Source of the DNA: Betaproteobacteria bacterium
GTDB taxonomy: Bacteria; Pseudomonadota; Gammaproteobacteria; Burkholderiales; CAIKXV01
NCBI GenBank assembly: GCA_021298815.1
Contig: JAJTHE010000102.1
Location: forward strand, 1-35,700
Length of the DNA: 35,700 nucleotides
Direction of reading: 5' to 3'
Below are positions 1 to 7,670 of this stretch, one piece after another. The notes under the pieces were generated by a model. The model did not search any database and was not told the DNA's origin. It saw only the letters and a list, made by a program, of their open reading frames with translations. Numbering within the stretch: the first letter of the stretch is position 1; each line of letters begins with the position of its first letter. Both the position numbers and the translations under genes were made by a program.

Positions 1-204
1 CGCGCGTTGCGCGCTCGATTCGACCACCCGTTCGACCACCGCATCGACGACACGCTGGCCCGGGTTCCAGGCCACGGCCGTGGTGACCGCCAGCAGGCCG
101 GCCAGCGCCAGCGTACGCACGAGCGGCCGCATGCGCGCTGGCGCGCCGGCAGCGCGTCCGGCCCCATGTCCTTCGATGCCACTGACTTCGATACGCTCGC
201 CCAT
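1..204 (-). CDS. N-terminus of a membrane-anchored or secreted protein, cut by the window edge
   Basis: An open frame reads from a start at 204 off the left edge, giving 68 codons. The N-terminus is polar and basic. At about residues 31-44 there is a hydrophobic stretch (LALAGLLAVTTAVA) preceded by RPLVR, which looks like a signal anchor or signal peptide with a long n-region. A valine-rich amphipathic segment (VVDAVVERVVESS) follows. Two ATGs stand in tandem at 207 and 204. The ribosome-binding sequence GGGAGG lies 2 nt from the first and 5 nt from the second, so 204 is preferred. The gene follows the histidine kinase gene on the same strand after a gap of about 85 nt that carries a repeat matching the one in front of the response regulator. 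It may therefore be a target of that two-component system. The fragment is too short to assign a family. Confidence 0.6.
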   Translation of the reverse strand, partial: MGERIEVSGIEGHGAGRAAGAPARMRPLVRTLALAGLLAVTTAVAWNPGQRVVDAVVERVVESSAQRA

Positions 205-266
205 CATGTCCTCCCGTGCATCTGCACCTGTCGAGAAGACAAGATGGGCACCGCGCATGAGACGCG

Positions 267-294
267 GATTAACGAAGGATTAGCGGCGCGTTAA
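267..294 (-). promoter_or_regulatory. Candidate response-regulator binding site: three TTAA-like half-sites, 11-bp period
   Basis: TTAA (269-272), TTAG (280-283) and TTAA (291-294) recur exactly every 11 bp. The first 17 bp, GATTAACGAAGGATTAG, match 12 of 17 positions of the site at 2392-2408 in the same orientation. OmpR-family regulators of the PmrA/QseB type bind direct repeats of about this period, so this is probably an operator for the adjacent regulator. The third half-site overlaps the kinase stop codon. The site lies 60-90 bp upstream of the start at 204. Confidence 0.5.
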
Positions 295-1658
295 GCGGCT
301 TCTCCGCCGGTGGGAAAGCCGACCTGCACCCGCAGGCCGCCGATCGGCGCCTCGCCGAGCACGATCGACGCGCCATGCCGGTCGGCGATCGCGCGCACGA
401 TCGCAAGGCCGAGGCCGCTGCCGGTGGTCTCGCCCGGATGGCGGCGATAGAAGCGGTCGAACACCCGCTCGCGCTCCTCCGCCGGGATGCCGGGGCCGTC
501 GTCGTCGACGGTCAGCCGTGCGCCTGCAGCCGTCGCCTCCACGCGCACCCTCACCTGTCCGTCGGCGCGGCCGTAGCGCACCGCGTTGTCGACCAGGTTG
601 CGCACCAGTGCCGACAGCGACCGGGGATCGGGCGACAGCACGGACACCGCGCCCGCGCCCACCGGAGCCGACCCGTCCTCGGACCCCTGCTCCAGCGACA
701 GGTCGATGCCCCGCTCCGCGGCAAGCGCCACGGTGTCGACGATCGCGCCGCGCACCGCCTCGCAGAGTTCGATGCGGACCGGCGCGTCCGCGGCGGCGCC
801 CCCGGCGCCGGACGCATCCCGCGGCTCGCTGCGTGCGAGCGTGAGCAACTGCTCGACCAGGTGGCGCGCGCGTTCGATCCCCGCGGCCAGGCGGTCGGTC
901 GCCTCGTGCCGCGCATCGGGTTCGGTCGAGCGCCTCAGCACTTCCAGCTGCAGCTTGAGCGCGGTCAGCGGCGAGCGCAGTTCGTGCGCGGCATCGGCGA
1001 CGAACGCCTGCTGCTTGTCGAACGCGCCGCGCAGGCGTCCGAGCAGCGCGTTGAGCGACGCCACCAGCGGCTCGATCTCGGTGGGCAGCCCGCGCGCATC
1101 GAGCGGCGACAGTGCCTGCGCCTGCAGGCCCTTCACCTCGTTGGCGACCCGCCGCAGCGGCCCGAGGGAAAAGCCCACCACCCACCACACGGCGAGCGCC
1201 AGCAGCGGCGCGACTGCGAGCAGCGGCATCACGCTGCGCAGCGCTGCCTCTGCCGCCAGGTGCCGGCGCACCGCCATCGGCTGGGCGACCCGGATCACCC
1301 GGTTGCCGAAGCCGAGGCTGAACATGCGCCACTCGTCGCCGGCGATCTGCACCGTGGAGAACCCGAGCGAGACCGAGCTCGGCATGCCGGGCACGTAGCG
1401 CGAGTGGTAGACCGCCTGGCCGTCGCTGTTCCAGACGTTGACCACGAAGTCGGTGGGCTCGGGCGGCGGCAAGGCCTGCTCCACCGGGGCACCGACGCTC
1501 TGGTCGCGCAGCGACAGTGCCATCTGCTTGAGCTGGTAGTCGAACAGCGTCTCGGTCTCGCGCAGCACGCCGAGGTAGGTCGCCGCACCCAGGACCAGCG
1601 CGGTCAGGGTGACCAGCGCGAACGAGGACCAGAGTACGCGCGCCTGGATCGAATGCAT
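291..1658 (-). CDS. Two-component sensor histidine kinase, QseC/PmrB/TctE-like
   Basis: This 455-residue inner-membrane kinase is predicted to sense a periplasmic signal and phosphorylate the response regulator encoded just upstream. TM1 spans about residues 8-30, a periplasmic domain about 31-142, and TM2 about 143-163, followed by a HAMP-like linker. The dimerisation and phosphoacceptor motif AHELRSP carries His225. The ATPase motifs follow: N box NLVDNAV near 354, G1 DDGPGIP near 386, and G2 GSGLGLAIV near 413. All are intact, so it should be active. It begins 12 nt after the response regulator gene, so the two are co-transcribed. The architecture fits the QseC/PmrB/TctE group, but the ligand cannot be read from sequence. 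The start ATG has an AAGG only 2 nt upstream, so it may rely on coupling to the upstream gene. Confidence 0.93.
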   Translation of the reverse strand: MHSIQARVLWSSFALVTLTALVLGAATYLGVLRETETLFDYQLKQMALSLRDQSVGAPVEQALPPPEPTDFVVNVWNSDGQAVYHSRYVPGMPSSVSLGFSTVQIAGDEWRMFSLGFGNRVIRVAQPMAVRRHLAAEAALRSVMPLLAVAPLLALAVWWVVGFSLGPLRRVANEVKGLQAQALSPLDARGLPTEIEPLVASLNALLGRLRGAFDKQQAFVADAAHELRSPLTALKLQLEVLRRSTEPDARHEATDRLAAGIERARHLVEQLLTLARSEPRDASGAGGAAADAPVRIELCEAVRGAIVDTVALAAERGIDLSLEQGSEDGSAPVGAGAVSVLSPDPRSLSALVRNLVDNAVRYGRADGQVRVRVEATAAGARLTVDDDGPGIPAEERERVFDRFYRRHPGETTGSGLGLAIVRAIADRHGASIVLGEAPIGGLRVQVGFPTGGEAA

Positions 1659-1670
1659 GGCCTTACCCGG

Positions 1671-2342
1671 TCAGCGCCCGGCGCGCGGCTTGCCGACGTA
1701 GTACCCGACGCCGCGGACGGTATGGATGAAGTCATCCCCGAGCTTGCGCCGCAGCTGGTGCACGTAGACGGATATCGCGTTGCTCTCGATCTCCTCGCCC
1801 CATCCGTACAGCCGGTCTTCCAGCTGGGCACGCGACAGGATCGCGCCCGGGCGCAGCATCATCGCCTCCAGCACCGCGTACTCGCGCGCCGAGAGGATCA
1901 CCCGCTCGCCGCTGACCGTCACGGTGCGCGTGGTCGGGTCCAGCGTGACCCGGCCGACCTCGATCGCGGGCTCGGCGCGGCCGACATGCCGGCGGATGAC
2001 CGCACGCATCCGGGCGGTGAGCTCTTCCAGCTCGAACGGTTTCACCAGGTAGTCGTCCGCCCCGGCGTCCAGCCCGGCCACGCGGCTGGCGAGGTCGTCG
2101 CGCGCGGTGACGATGATCACCGGCGTCGCATCCTTCTGCGTGCGCAGCGCGCGCAGCACGTCGAGGCCGGACACCTGCGGCAGGCCGAGGTCGAGCAGCA
2201 CGAGGTCGAAGCGCTCGGTGGCGAGGGTGGTCTGGGCCGCCCGGCCGTCGCGCACCCAGTCGACCGCGAACCCCTCGTGCTTCAGCGCGGTTCGCACGCT
2301 GTCGCCGATCATGGTGTCGTCTTCTACGAGGAGGATGCGCAT
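1671..2342 (-). CDS. OmpR-family response regulator, QseB/PmrA-like
   Basis: This 223-residue DNA-binding response regulator is the first gene of the two-component operon. The receiver domain (about 1-115) has the acidic pair EDD at 7-9, phosphoacceptor Asp51 in LLDLGLP, a conserved T in the IIVTA segment, and Lys in DYLVKPF. The C-terminal winged helix (about 125-220) ends with SVYVHQLRRKLG and IHTVRGVGYYV, typical of the OmpR/PhoB wing and recognition helix. It is the normal length for the family. A TTAA-N7-TTAG direct repeat lies 50-66 bp upstream of its start, consistent with autoregulation. QseB and PmrA orthologues cannot be told apart by eye, so no symbol is given. Confidence 0.93.
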   Translation of the reverse strand: MRILLVEDDTMIGDSVRTALKHEGFAVDWVRDGRAAQTTLATERFDLVLLDLGLPQVSGLDVLRALRTQKDATPVIIVTARDDLASRVAGLDAGADDYLVKPFELEELTARMRAVIRRHVGRAEPAIEVGRVTLDPTTRTVTVSGERVILSAREYAVLEAMMLRPGAILSRAQLEDRLYGWGEEIESNAISVYVHQLRRKLGDDFIHTVRGVGYYVGKPRAGR

Positions 2343-2391
2343 GGGTTTCCGGGGTCTGTCAGACTTGCGGCGCGGAGCCTATCCGCCGGAC

Positions 2392-2408
2392 GGTTAACGG
2401 TCGGTTAG
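2392..2408 (-). promoter_or_regulatory. Candidate autoregulatory operator in the RR/GST divergent promoter
   Basis: GGTTAACGGTCGGTTAG is a direct repeat with an 11-bp period (TTAA at 2394, TTAG at 2405). It has the same architecture and orientation as the 267-294 site. It lies in the 104-bp gap between the response regulator and the divergent GST gene, so it could control either. Assigning it to the adjacent OmpR-type regulator is an inference. Confidence 0.5.
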
Positions 2409-2446
2409 GCTTGCCCCGCCATCATTATCCTCCGGAGGCCATGCCG

Positions 2447-3070
2447 ATGCTGAAAGTGTGGGGTCGAATCACGTCGATCAATGTACAGAAGGTGCTCTGG
2501 TGCCTCGCCGAGACCGGCACGCCGTACGAGCGCATCGATGCCGGGCTGGAGTTCGGCCGCAACACCGAAGACTGGTACCGCGCGATGAACCCGAACGGGC
2601 TGGTGCCGACGATCGACGACGACGGCTTCCAGCTGTGGGAGTCGAACAGCATCGTGCGCTACCTCGCGGAGAAGTACGGCATGGGCGGCGTCTGCCCGGC
2701 CTCGCTGCAGGCGCGGGCCGATGCCGATCGCTGGATGGAGTGGCATTCGACCACCGCCTGGGGCAGCGCGCTGCGCATCGCGTTCTTCAACCTGTACCGC
2801 GTGGCGCCGGAGAAGCGCGATCCGAAGGCGGTCGAGTCCGCGATCGCGCAGAGCATCCAGCACTTCCGGCTGCTCGACAGCCACCTGCAGGGCCGCGCAT
2901 ACATCACCGGCGGCGCCTTCACGATGGGCGACATCCCGCTGGGCTGCGCGGCGCACCGGTTCCTGAACATGGACTTCGAGCGTCCCCCGCTGCCCGCGCT
3001 GGAGGCCTGGTACGGCCGGCTGAAGGAGCGCAAGGGCTACCGCGACCATGTCGTGATGAAGCTGCAGTAG
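2447..3070 (+). CDS. Glutathione S-transferase family protein
   Basis: The product (207 residues from this start) has the two-domain soluble GST layout. The N-terminal thioredoxin-like fold (about 1-80) contains MNPNGLVPTI, with the cis-Pro of the glutathione site, and ESNSIVRYLAEKYG, whose E-S pair binds the gamma-glutamyl group. An all-helical C-terminal domain follows, with the N-capping region TMGDIPLG. It probably conjugates or transfers glutathione; the substrate is unknown. Two in-frame ATGs compete, at 2441 and 2447. The Shine-Dalgarno GGAGG at 2434-2438 is only 2 nt from the first but 8 nt from the second, so 2447 was chosen. It is transcribed divergently from the two-component operon. 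Confidence 0.9.
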   Translation: MLKVWGRITSINVQKVLWCLAETGTPYERIDAGLEFGRNTEDWYRAMNPNGLVPTIDDDGFQLWESNSIVRYLAEKYGMGGVCPASLQARADADRWMEWHSTTAWGSALRIAFFNLYRVAPEKRDPKAVESAIAQSIQHFRLLDSHLQGRAYITGGAFTMGDIPLGCAAHRFLNMDFERPPLPALEAWYGRLKERKGYRDHVVMKLQ

Positions 3071-3115
3071 CGACACCGGGCGCGTCCGGGGCGGGCCGTG
3101 GCGCCGGCCGGGGCT

Positions 3116-4399
3116 TCAGGCCGCGGCGAGGCGCGCGTTGGCCAGCGTCAGGCGGTCGAGAAGGATGCGCAGGAAGGCACGGTTCACCTTAACCTGCAGC
3201 GCATCGCTGGCGGCGTTGAGCGAGGCGGCCTTGATCTCGATCACCATCGACGGGGCGATGGCGGTGATCGAGGTATTGCGCCGGGCGACCGGCGCGCTGA
3301 AGTAGAGCATCTCGCCGAAGCAGTCGCCGGGCTTCAGGATGTTCAGTGTGGTGCCGCCACGCGACACGCGCACCTCGCCCTCGGCGAGGATGAAGAAGCT
3401 GTCGCCCTGCTCGCCCTCGCGGATCAGCACGGTGGAGGGTGCGGCCCGCCACCAGCGGGTGACGCGCAGCGCCTCCCAGATCTCGACCTCGGCGAACTCG
3501 TGGAAGAAGCTGAGCGCCTTGATCGCCGCGAACTTGGCAGCGTCGTTCAGTTCGCTCTGGGGCAGCGACATCGAACCGATCACCCGCGACAGGTCGTCCG
3601 CGAATTCCTGCCAGGTCGAATAGCGCCGGGCGCGGTCCTTGGCCATCGCGCGCAGGGTAATGTGGTCGAGGTCGGGCGACAGCCCCTCGCGCGCCTCGGA
3701 CGGCTTCACCGCCTCGATGTGCAGGATCTGGTAGACCAGGCTCGCATGGCTGCCGCCGGTGAAGGGCAGCTTGCCGGTAAGCAGCTGGTAGAGCACGACG
3801 CCGAGCGAATAGATGTCGGTCTGGTGCGTCAGCGGCTCGTCGCGCACCTGCTCCGGCGACATGTAGGCCGGGGAGCCGATGCCGTTGATCTGCGTCTGCT
3901 CGGCCGTCATCGACAGCGCCGAGCCGAAGTCGCTCACCTTGAACAGCGTCTCGGCCGTGCCGAGGATGTTGGCCGGCTTGATGTCGCGGTGGATCACGCC
4001 GCGCTGCTGCGCGAAGAACAGCGCCTGCGCGCACTTGAACACGATCTCGACCACCTGGTCGACCGGCAGCAGCCGCACCACGTTCGTGTAGTACTCGAGC
4101 GTGCCGCCGGGCACGTATTCCATCACGATGTAGCTGACGTCCTCGTCGTCCACCGCGTCGAAGATCGTCGTGATGTAGGGATGCGAGAGCTTGCCGACCA
4201 GCGTCGCTTCGTTCAGGTACATGTTCCGGAAGCGGCGGGCCATGCGCGCATCGGTGGTGTCGGTGCGCGTGAACAGCTTGATCGCCACTTCCCGGTTGCC
4301 GAACGGATCGGTCGCCAGGAACACGCTGCTGGTCGCGCCCCGCCCCAACTCGCGCAGGATCGGGTACTTGCCGATCTTCTTCGGGAAATCTTCACGCAT
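3116..4399 (-). CDS. Serine/threonine protein kinase with C-terminal cyclic-nucleotide-binding-like domain
   Basis: This 427-residue Hanks-type kinase has all key motifs: glycine loop GRGATSSV (19-26), ATP-anchoring Lys41, catalytic HRDIKPAN (137-144, an RD kinase), DFG (157-159), SPEQ (181-184) and DIYSLGVVLYQLLTG. From about residue 320 there is a CRP/PKA-regulatory-like beta-roll: GEQGDSFFILAEGEVRVSRGG, then KPGDCFGEMLYFS with Glu363 and a double Arg at 373-374. There is no transmembrane segment, so it should be cytosolic. A cyclic nucleotide or other small ligand may gate kinase activity, but the Glu-to-Arg spacing is one or two residues longer than in classical cAMP pockets, so binding is uncertain. 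The start at 4399 (MREDFPKKIGKY) was chosen because the kinase homology begins there and the upstream codons are low-complexity. Confidence 0.9.
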   Translation of the reverse strand: MREDFPKKIGKYPILRELGRGATSSVFLATDPFGNREVAIKLFTRTDTTDARMARRFRNMYLNEATLVGKLSHPYITTIFDAVDDEDVSYIVMEYVPGGTLEYYTNVVRLLPVDQVVEIVFKCAQALFFAQQRGVIHRDIKPANILGTAETLFKVSDFGSALSMTAEQTQINGIGSPAYMSPEQVRDEPLTHQTDIYSLGVVLYQLLTGKLPFTGGSHASLVYQILHIEAVKPSEAREGLSPDLDHITLRAMAKDRARRYSTWQEFADDLSRVIGSMSLPQSELNDAAKFAAIKALSFFHEFAEVEIWEALRVTRWWRAAPSTVLIREGEQGDSFFILAEGEVRVSRGGTTLNILKPGDCFGEMLYFSAPVARRNTSITAIAPSMVIEIKAASLNAASDALQVKVNRAFLRILLDRLTLANARLAAA

Positions 4400-5024
4400 G
4401 GTCTTGGAGGCCTGCCGGCAGCGGATGCGACGTTGCAGAGGGGACGGAGGGACGGGGGCGCGGCGGGGCGCGCGAAAGACGGTCCAGGGGCGGGGGCGCG
4501 GGCGGCGCGGGCCGGACGCCATGGACCGGCCGCTTCCGGTTGTACTCATATAGCGGCGACCAGGGGGCATTCTTGAGCAGCCGCGTGCCCGTCTGCGCCA
4601 GGCGCCAGCGCGCCCGTGCGGCGCCCTGCCGGCCCGCCGCCGGCCGTTCGCGTGAACTTTTGCTTGGTGTTTCGCCGGATGTCGCGTATCTTCCGGCTTC
4701 CGCGACCGTCCGGGTGCAATGCACAAACCGTCGCAACCGGTCACCGGCCGCGGAAAACAAGCTTTTCTCGTTGTTTGCTCATCGTCCCTGACCTCTCCGG
4801 AAGGCCGATCCGCCGCCCCCAGTGAACGGATGTTCCTTCCCGCAGCGTTTCCCCAGGTTTACCTGATGGATTGCGATTCGGTTGGTGCCGGTGTCCCGGG
4901 CCTGCCGACTGCTGCGTTTCGTTTGCGCGACAGAGTTGCCGTTTCCGTTTTCGGACGGCATGCCCTTCTGCCCATCGCAAGCGTTGGCGCCCCCACCGGA
5001 ATGGTGGCGCAGAGGAAACAGGAC
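4400..5024. other. 625-bp divergent intergenic region, kinase / DEAD-box helicase
   Basis: I find no convincing gene here. Short frames exist but are low-complexity and have no recognisable domain. The half next to the helicase (about 4650-4980) is visibly less G+C-rich, with runs such as AACTTTTGCTTGG and AAGCTTTTCTCGTTG, as expected of a promoter and a long 5' leader. A TATATG on the minus strand near 4548-4553 could be a -10 element for the kinase, but no good -35 stands in front of it. Confidence 0.5.
4987..5010 (+). promoter_or_regulatory. Hairpin next to the helicase ribosome-binding site
   Basis: GCGCC (4987-4991) and ACC (4995-4997), separated by a CCC bulge, can pair with GGT and GGCGC (5003-5010) around a GGAAT loop. 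The stem ends one base before the AGAGGA ribosome-binding sequence (5011-5016), so it could influence translation initiation of the helicase. This is structural inference only. Confidence 0.3.
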
Positions 5025-6359
5025 ATGACTTTCGCAGAACTCGGCCTTGCCGCGCCGATCCTTGAAGCCATCACGGCGGCAGGATACACCGAACCCACCG
5101 CAGTGCAGGCGCAGGCCGTCCCGGTCGCGCTCGAAGGGCGCGACCTCATGGTGTCGTCGCAAACCGGGAGCGGCAAGACCGCCGCCTTCATGATGCCGGC
5201 CCTGCAGCTGCTCACGGTGCCGCATCCGGCCAACGGCAACGGCCCGCGCGTGCTGGTGCTGACGCCGACCCGCGAGCTGTCGATGCAGGTCACCCGCGCG
5301 AGCGAGACCTACGGCCGCAACATGCGCCGGGTGAAGACGGTGTCGATCGTCGGCGGCATGCCCTACCCGGTGCAGAACCGGATGCTGAAGATGGGCGTCG
5401 ACATCCTGGTCGCCACGCCGGGCCGGCTGCTCGACCAGATGAACTCGGGCCGCGTCGACCTGTCGCGCCTGCAGCTGCTGGTGCTCGACGAAGCCGACCG
5501 CATGCTCGACATGGGCTTCAGCGAAGACCTCGACGCGATCGTGTCGAAGATGCCAGCCTCGCGCCAGACGATGCTGTTCTCGGCGACGATGGAGCCGGGC
5601 ATCGTGCGCCTGGCCACCTCGATGCTGAAGGACCCGGTACGTATCAGCGTCGACAGCCAGCAGACGCCGCACGTGAACATCGAGCAGCGCATGCACATCG
5701 CCGACGACATGGGCCACAAGAACCGCATGCTCGACCACCTGCTGCGCGACGTCGACATGAAGCAGGCGATCGTGTTCACCTCCACCAAGCGTTCCGCCGA
5801 CGACCTCGCGCAGTCGCTGCTGCAGAGCGGCTTCTCGGCCGCGGCCCTGCATGGCGACATGAAGCAGAGCCAGCGTTCGCGCACCCTGCAGTCGCTGCGT
5901 TCCGGCGGGCTGCGGGTCCTGGTGGCGACCGACGTCGCCGCCCGTGGCATCGACGTGCAGGGCATCTCGCATGTGATCAACTACGACCTGCCGCGCCAGG
6001 CCGAGGACTACGTGCACCGCATCGGCCGTACCGGCCGCGCCGGCCGCCAGGGCATCGCGATCAGCTTCATCGGCATCCGCGACCGTGGCGTGGTGCGCAC
6101 GATCGAGCGCTTCACGTCGCAGGCGATCCAGATCACCACGATCCCCGGCCTCGAGCCGCGTCCGCGTTCGGCATCCTCGCCTTCCTCGCGTCCGTACGAT
6201 CGCGACCGCTCCGGCCCGTCGGCACGCCGGCACACCGGTCCGAGCGCGGGGCGGCCGGGCAACCCGGCCGCCCCGGGCGGTCCCGGCGGCAACTTCCGCC
6301 ATCGCGATCGTCCGTCCGCCGGCGCGCCGCGCAGCCGCGCCTACAGCCGGCCGGACTGA
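5025..6359 (+). CDS. DEAD-box ATP-dependent RNA helicase, RhlE/SrmB-like
   Basis: The product (444 residues) is a DEAD-box RNA helicase expected to remodel structured RNA in ribosome assembly, mRNA decay or cold adaptation. It begins directly with the Q-motif region (TFAELGL, then YTEPTAVQ). It contains SQTGSGKT (45-52), PTREL, GG, TPGR, DEAD (155-158), SAT (186-188), TSTKRSADDL, ATDVAARGID and HRIGRTGRAG. The last 70 or so residues are a disordered Arg/Ser/Pro/Gly-rich tail of the kind that helps RhlE-type enzymes grip RNA. The start at 5025 is preferred because AGAGGA lies 8 nt upstream and the Q-motif begins immediately. ATGs further upstream in frame (for example 5001) would add unconserved residues. 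Confidence 0.94.
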   Translation: MTFAELGLAAPILEAITAAGYTEPTAVQAQAVPVALEGRDLMVSSQTGSGKTAAFMMPALQLLTVPHPANGNGPRVLVLTPTRELSMQVTRASETYGRNMRRVKTVSIVGGMPYPVQNRMLKMGVDILVATPGRLLDQMNSGRVDLSRLQLLVLDEADRMLDMGFSEDLDAIVSKMPASRQTMLFSATMEPGIVRLATSMLKDPVRISVDSQQTPHVNIEQRMHIADDMGHKNRMLDHLLRDVDMKQAIVFTSTKRSADDLAQSLLQSGFSAAALHGDMKQSQRSRTLQSLRSGGLRVLVATDVAARGIDVQGISHVINYDLPRQAEDYVHRIGRTGRAGRQGIAISFIGIRDRGVVRTIERFTSQAIQITTIPGLEPRPRSASSPSSRPYDRDRSGPSARRHTGPSAGRPGNPAAPGGPGGNFRHRDRPSAGAPRSRAYSRPD

Positions 6360-6366
6360 CCGGCAG

Positions 6367-6422
6367 GTGCCGGGCAGGCCCGGCACGCCATCGAACGCAA
6401 CGCCGGGCTTGCCCGGCGTTGC
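6367..6422. terminator. Two tandem hairpins between convergent genes, likely bidirectional terminator
   Basis: The first stem is GTGCCGGGC (6367-6375) with GCCCGGCAC (6378-6386). The second has 12 bp: GCAACGCCGGGC (6397-6408) with GCCCGGCGTTGC (6411-6422). Each has only a 2-nt nominal spacer between perfect arms. They fill the gap between the helicase stop and the cca stop. There is no clear U-tract, so termination strength is uncertain. Confidence 0.6.
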
Positions 6423-6426
6423 TGCT

Positions 6427-7662
6427 TCAGGCCGGCCGGACCGCCGCGATCGCCGCGGTCACCGCCCCCAGCCGCGCCTGCCGGACATCCTCGGCGATGC
6501 GCTCGCGCGCGGACACCCGCGCGATCGCGCCGGCATCGATCGCCCGCGCGGCGTCCAGCGCCGCCTGCATCAGCGCGCGCTGCGGGTAGGGCCGGTCCTC
6601 GAGGCCGAGGCGCCCGCGCGCATCCAGCTCGCAGGCGAGCAGCATGTGCGTGAACCGCTCGGGACGGCGCAGTCCGTCGCTGCCCTCGATCACCTTCAGC
6701 ACCGTCGCCGGCCGCAGCTCGAGCGCACGATGGATGTCGGTATGGAACCGGCACGCCAGCCTGGCCAGGTCGTGGCATTCGGAGGGCACGCGCAGCCTGC
6801 TGCACAGCGCGTCGATCAGCGGCAAGCCCCGCTGCTCGTGCGCGACATGGCGCGGCCATTCGGCCTCGGGCGTCGAGCCCTTGCCAAGGTCGTGCGCGAG
6901 CAGCGCGAAGCGGACCGGCAGCGGTGCGCACTCGCGTGCGGCCAGGTCGAGCGCCAGCATCACGTGCACGCCGGCATCCACCTCCGGGTGGTGCTGCACC
7001 GGCTGCGGGACGCCGAACAGCGCGTCGACCTCGGGCAGCACCCGGGCCAGCGCCCCGCAGTCGCGCAGCGCGGCGAACATCCGCGACGGACGCTGCTCGG
7101 ACAGGCCCTTGGCCAGTTCCTGCCAGACGCGCTCGGCGACCAGCGCATCGACCTCGCCGGCCTCGACCATGTCGCGCGCCAGTGCAAGCGTCTCGGGCGC
7201 CACGGTGAAGTCGGCGAAGCGGGCCGCGAAACGTGCCAGCCGCAGGATCCGCACCGGGTCCTCGGCGAAGGCGGCGCTGACGTGGCGCAGCACGCGCGCC
7301 TCGATGTCGCGTACCCCGTGGTGCGGGTCGATCAGCGCGCCGGCATCGTCGCGGGCGATCGCGTTGATGGTGAGGTCGCGCCGCGCGAGATCCTCCTCGA
7401 GCGTCACCTCCGGCGAGGCCTGCACGACGAACCCGCGGTAGCCGGGGCCGCTCTTGCGCTCGGTGCGCGCGAGCGCGTACTCCTCGTGGGTCACCGGATG
7501 CAGGAACACCGGGAAGTCCCGCCCCACCGCCCGATAGCCGAGGTCCAGCATCTGCTGCGGCGTGGCGCCGACCACCACCCAGTCGCGGTCCACCACCGGC
7601 AGGCCGAGCAGTTCGTCGCGCACCGCGCCGCCGACCGAGTAGGCCTGCATCGGGGAAGGCAT
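6427..7662 (-). CDS. cca: CCA tRNA nucleotidyltransferase (multifunctional, with HD domain)
   Basis: This enzyme adds and repairs the 3'-terminal CCA of tRNAs. The 411-residue product matches the usual bacterial Cca length. It has the class II nucleotidyltransferase motif [10 protein letters not shown], the metal-binding DRD (25-27), ARTERK, and the downstream [10 protein letters not shown] and [16 protein letters not shown] blocks. The C-terminal half contains the HD-type phosphohydrolase signature ([11 protein letters not shown], with HPEVDAGVH upstream) found in the long proteobacterial form. Two starts are possible. At 7662 a GGTGAG lies about 7 nt upstream. At 7650 the homology begins exactly (MQAYSVGG) but no ribosome-binding sequence is seen. 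It is the last gene of the minus-strand run beginning at ilvA, 8 nt after the GST gene. Confidence 0.95.
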   Translation of the reverse strand: MPSPMQAYSVGGAVRDELLGLPVVDRDWVVVGATPQQMLDLGYRAVGRDFPVFLHPVTHEEYALARTERKSGPGYRGFVVQASPEVTLEEDLARRDLTINAIARDDAGALIDPHHGVRDIEARVLRHVSAAFAEDPVRILRLARFAARFADFTVAPETLALARDMVEAGEVDALVAERVWQELAKGLSEQRPSRMFAALRDCGALARVLPEVDALFGVPQPVQHHPEVDAGVHVMLALDLAARECAPLPVRFALLAHDLGKGSTPEAEWPRHVAHEQRGLPLIDALCSRLRVPSECHDLARLACRFHTDIHRALELRPATVLKVIEGSDGLRRPERFTHMLLACELDARGRLGLEDRPYPQRALMQAALDAARAIDAGAIARVSARERIAEDVRQARLGAVTAAIAAVRPA

Positions 7663-7670
7663 CGGCGCGC

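Noticed and set aside
375..2408. A 677-codon plus-strand frame opposite the two-component operon
   Set aside because: His/Arg/Gln-rich composition typical of the complement of GC-rich coding sequence, no domain, and no ribosome-binding site at its start.
4400..4744. N-terminal extension of the Ser/Thr kinase
   Set aside because: The in-frame codons encode Arg/Pro-rich low-complexity sequence, and the conserved kinase start (FPKKIGKY) begins right after ATG 4399.
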